A stretch of 64,000 nucleotides of DNA from Chloroflexota bacterium (lineage in GTDB: Bacteria; Chloroflexota; Anaerolineae; J036; Brachytrichaceae), in assembly GCA_025354985.1 (NCBI GenBank), contig JANXLU010000005.1, forward strand, positions 1-64,000, written 5' to 3'. Of the stretch, positions 62,166-64,000 are shown piece by piece (the first letter of the stretch is position 1; each line of letters begins with the position of its first letter). A program made the translations under genes and the position numbers. The notes beneath the pieces were generated by a model. It was not told the origin of the DNA, ran no database searches, and saw only the letters and a list, made by a program, of their open reading frames with translations.

Positions 62166-63239
62166 ATGAACAAAATCAAACATGCCCAGCCAGCCACATT
62201 GGCGGGTCTGACATTTATTCTGGCTCTGTCGCTGACCACTCCTGCATCCGGGTTGTCCACTTCACCAGCTGTTTCGCCCGCGTCAACTGCGGCTAACGCG
62301 GCGATGAATTACCTTCGTGCGAGCCAGATCAGTGATGGCACCATCCTGCTTTTTGGTGGCGCCGGCTCCACAAGCGCGATTGGGGATATTGCGGACGATC
62401 TGTTTGCCATCCGAGCCGTTGGAATTGCACCCGCCACGGTGGTAACCACGTCCGGCAAAACAATACTAAGCCCGCTATCGACCATAACGGCCACACGTTA
62501 CATTTCGGGAAATATTGGCGGGATTGGTAAATTATCTTTAGCCGTTGCCGCAGCAGATCTTGATCCCCGAGCATTTGACGGCCTCGACTTGGTCGTCAGC
62601 ATGACTCTGGCATACAGTTCCGCCACCGGTTCGTTTGATGACACTAATACGTGGTATCAGGCATTGGCGATGATGGGTATGGCTGCAGCCGGTGAACAAA
62701 TACCGATAACTGCGACTCGAAACCTGGCCGGACGAATTACCGGATCCGGTGGCTTTGGATATGATGCCGCCTCTGGTGCGGATACAAACACAACTGGTTT
62801 GGTGCTCGAGGCTCTTGTCTGCGGTGGCTACCCGATCACCTCGACCGAGGTCTTGAGTGCGCTTGCGTATCTCAAATCAGTGCAGCATGGTGACGCTGGA
62901 TTTGGCAATGGCTTTTCGAGCGATAGCGACATCAACAGTAGTGCCATTGTGATTCAAGGAATTCTTGCCGCAAAAACCGATCCCACGGGTTCCGCATGGC
63001 AGATTGCCAGCAGCAATCCAATCAGCTATCTGCTTTCAGCAGTGCAACCTGACAGTGGGATATATATCGTTACATCCGCCTACAAGGCTTCGCAGACGGC
63101 GGCTGCAATTCCAGCACTCATGTCGCGAACACTTCCGTTTTCCAGCCGGGCGGTTTACGTGCGCAGAGTTGCCGCAAACCAGGCCCTATATTTTCCTTAT
63201 AACCAGCATCGGATTACGCTGCCATTGATAAAAAAATGA
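62166..63239 (+). CDS. Secreted alpha/alpha-toroid protein, transcobalamin alpha-domain-like
   Basis: A 357-residue exported protein with a signal peptide (residues 1-34, cleavage near PASGLS). The body carries repeats of the squalene-cyclase/prenyltransferase toroid: AMNYLRASQISDG near 47, a middle repeat with GGFGYDAASGADTNTTGLVLEAL near 200, and ALAYLKSVQHGDAGFGNGF with DINSSAIVIQGIL near 240-280. In the intrinsic factor/transcobalamin family a similar alpha6/alpha6 barrel binds cobalamin together with a beta domain. Regulation by the cobalamin riboswitch and the neighbouring gene fit a B12-binding surface protein. An enzymatic role is not supported. Confidence 0.75.
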   Translation: MNKIKHAQPATLAGLTFILALSLTTPASGLSTSPAVSPASTAANAAMNYLRASQISDGTILLFGGAGSTSAIGDIADDLFAIRAVGIAPATVVTTSGKTILSPLSTITATRYISGNIGGIGKLSLAVAAADLDPRAFDGLDLVVSMTLAYSSATGSFDDTNTWYQALAMMGMAAAGEQIPITATRNLAGRITGSGGFGYDAASGADTNTTGLVLEALVCGGYPITSTEVLSALAYLKSVQHGDAGFGNGFSSDSDINSSAIVIQGILAAKTDPTGSAWQIASSNPISYLLSAVQPDSGIYIVTSAYKASQTAAAIPALMSRTLPFSSRAVYVRRVAANQALYFPYNQHRITLPLIKK

Positions 63240-63254
63240 CAAGGGAGACAGAAA

Positions 63255-63314
63255 ATGACTGCCAATCCCAATAGTACCGACAATATGTTGCATCAGTATG
63301 GTTCTACTTGCTAA
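63255..63314 (+). CDS. Possible 19-residue ORF overlapping the next gene's start
   Basis: ATG 63255 follows AAGGGAGACAGAA and reads MTANPNSTDNMLHQYGSTC before TAA at 63312. It overlaps ATG 63298 of the next gene in another frame. It could couple translation of that gene, or a small frameshift may have split a longer N terminus. Confidence 0.3.
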   Translation: MTANPNSTDNMLHQYGSTC

Positions 63315-64000
63315 GAATACGCGCTGGGTCGTTTTGGCGTTGGTTGGGATGCTGTTTGGCGTAATGACAATCATCCTTGCCTCCGACAATAGCGCTCGTG
63401 CCCAATCGGCAAATCGAGCGGGACTCGTCGTTCGATTTGGGGATGGCCACTCCGAGGCAACCTGCGTAAACTTTGCCGAGCCATCCATCACCGGTTATGA
63501 GTTACTGCGCCGGTCCGGTCAGCCCATTAGCGCGGACCTGAGTAACGGCATGGGCGTGGCCATATGCAAAATCGGGTCGGATGGCTGCAGTTTTCCCGCG
63601 CAAGATTGCTTTTGCAAGTTTGTCACCGAGCAGTCCTACTGGAGTTATTGGACCATGAGGGCAGGCAACTGGGCGTATCAAAGCGCGGGTGCCAGCGGGG
63701 TCCCAGTAAAAAATGGCGATATTCAGGGCTGGTCATGGGCACGCGGAACGCAAACGGGGCCAGCGGCGAACAAGCCGCCCGTGATTGCATTGGATCAGAT
63801 TTGTGGGGTGACATCTGCGACGTTCGTTCCGAACACCTCGACTCCAACGCGGACAGCGACCGCGTCACCCGCGCCGCCAGAGCCGATCATCGGCGGAGGT
63901 GGTGTGCCATTGCCCACGGTTACCCCGATCACACCACAGCCGGCCGCCTCTGCAACCCAAATTGCACAGGTCCCCACCCCTTCCGTAACGGGGTCGCCAA
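63298..64000 (+). CDS. Secreted protein with DUF4430/transcobalamin-beta-like domain (partial)
   Basis: The frame is open to the window edge, giving at least 234 residues. A signal peptide or anchor (8-28, then SARAQSA) leads to a domain with RAGLVVRFGDGHSEATCVNF, an ITGYELLRRSG helix, GVAICKIGSDGC, CFC, and a tryptophan-rich end (SYWSYWTMRAGNWAY...GDIQGWSWARG) as in the DUF4430 fold of transcobalamin and intrinsic factor. Six cysteines may form disulfides outside the cell. After about residue 175 comes a Pro/Thr-rich linker that probably leads to a cell-surface anchor beyond the window. It lies 58 bases after the toroid gene under the same riboswitch. ATG 63298 lacks a good ribosome binding site. 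Confidence 0.78.
   Translation, partial: MVLLAKNTRWVVLALVGMLFGVMTIILASDNSARAQSANRAGLVVRFGDGHSEATCVNFAEPSITGYELLRRSGQPISADLSNGMGVAICKIGSDGCSFPAQDCFCKFVTEQSYWSYWTMRAGNWAYQSAGASGVPVKNGDIQGWSWARGTQTGPAANKPPVIALDQICGVTSATFVPNTSTPTRTATASPAPPEPIIGGGGVPLPTVTPITPQPAASATQIAQVPTPSVTGSP

Overview
The window reads as a dense bacterial chromosome segment, most probably from a member of the Chloroflexota (Chloroflexi). This is inferred from the gene set: an N-terminal DUF5679 module on DNA topoisomerase I, DUF2277, DUF6062-like and DUF1028 proteins, a bifunctional-nuclease (DUF151) protein, SxxK-type serine hydrolase relatives, and Pro/Thr-rich secreted proteins. No 16S rRNA is present to confirm it. Coding density is very high: no gene-free stretch exceeds 300 bases, many neighbours overlap by ATGA, TGATG or TTGA, and three convergent pairs share a four-base stop overlap. 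Many genes lack a strong Shine-Dalgarno sequence and several start with GTG or TTG. There is no prophage, CRISPR array or intact insertion sequence.

Layout. 1-8 kb: a truncated tRNA-Cys, namZ, then a minus-strand run of clpC, a PHP phosphatase, fabF, plsX and a LON-domain protein. 8-13 kb: lepB facing a minus-strand run hom / unknown gene / DUF6062-like / hrpB. 13-20 kb: a plus-strand run of HAD hydrolase, S41 protease relative, a decayed DMT transporter, methyltransferase, HAD nucleotidase, aspartate-type aminotransferase, a REP-transposase relative and DUF2277. 20-26 kb: minus-strand acyl-CoA dehydrogenase, response regulator, topA, glycosyltransferase and SCP2 protein. 26-34 kb: an inactive-looking beta-lactamase-fold protein, tRNA-Ser, GDP-deoxysugar genes (reductase and gmd), a YvcK/CofD-family gene, phosphohexomutase, TatD and a polyprenyl synthase. 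35-37 kb: mobA, DUF1028 and a GntR/PBP-like regulator.

37-43 kb is a plus-strand run joining ribosome genes (rpsP, khpA, rimM) and dprA to exopolysaccharide genes (manC, two Wzz-like proteins, a CpsD-like protein). With gmd, the reductase, the phosphohexomutase, the glycosyltransferases and GtrA, this suggests a GDP-mannose-derived deoxysugar surface polysaccharide. 43-53 kb: a lipoprotein thioredoxin with an in-frame TGA, an L,D-transpeptidase, a beta-CASP nuclease, DUF151, a family 2 glycosyltransferase, a second Clp-type ATPase with a degenerate first ATPase domain, tRNA-Leu, tig and clpP. 53-61 kb: a small Flp-pilin-like gene, pyrG, then a minus-strand run of TrmH-type methyltransferase, S9 peptidase, GtrA, glycosyltransferase and class II HMG-CoA reductase. 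61-64 kb: a DtxR-family regulator, a cobalamin riboswitch and two secreted proteins, the second running off the end.

Two observations stand out. First, at 43160-43660 a lipoprotein thioredoxin has TGA exactly where the first cysteine of the W-C-x-x-C motif belongs. It is followed at a suitable distance by a hairpin with a G in the apical loop. This is the layout of a bacterial selenoprotein. Second, a cobalamin riboswitch at about 61857-62025 precedes an alpha/alpha-toroid secreted protein and a secreted protein whose domain resembles the beta domain of transcobalamin/intrinsic factor (DUF4430-like). This suggests a two-polypeptide extracellular B12-capture system. A recurring theme is family members missing catalytic residues: an S41 protease without its lysine, a beta-lactamase fold without SxxK, a REP transposase without its tyrosine, a CpsD without a P-loop, and a Clp ATPase with a dead D1.
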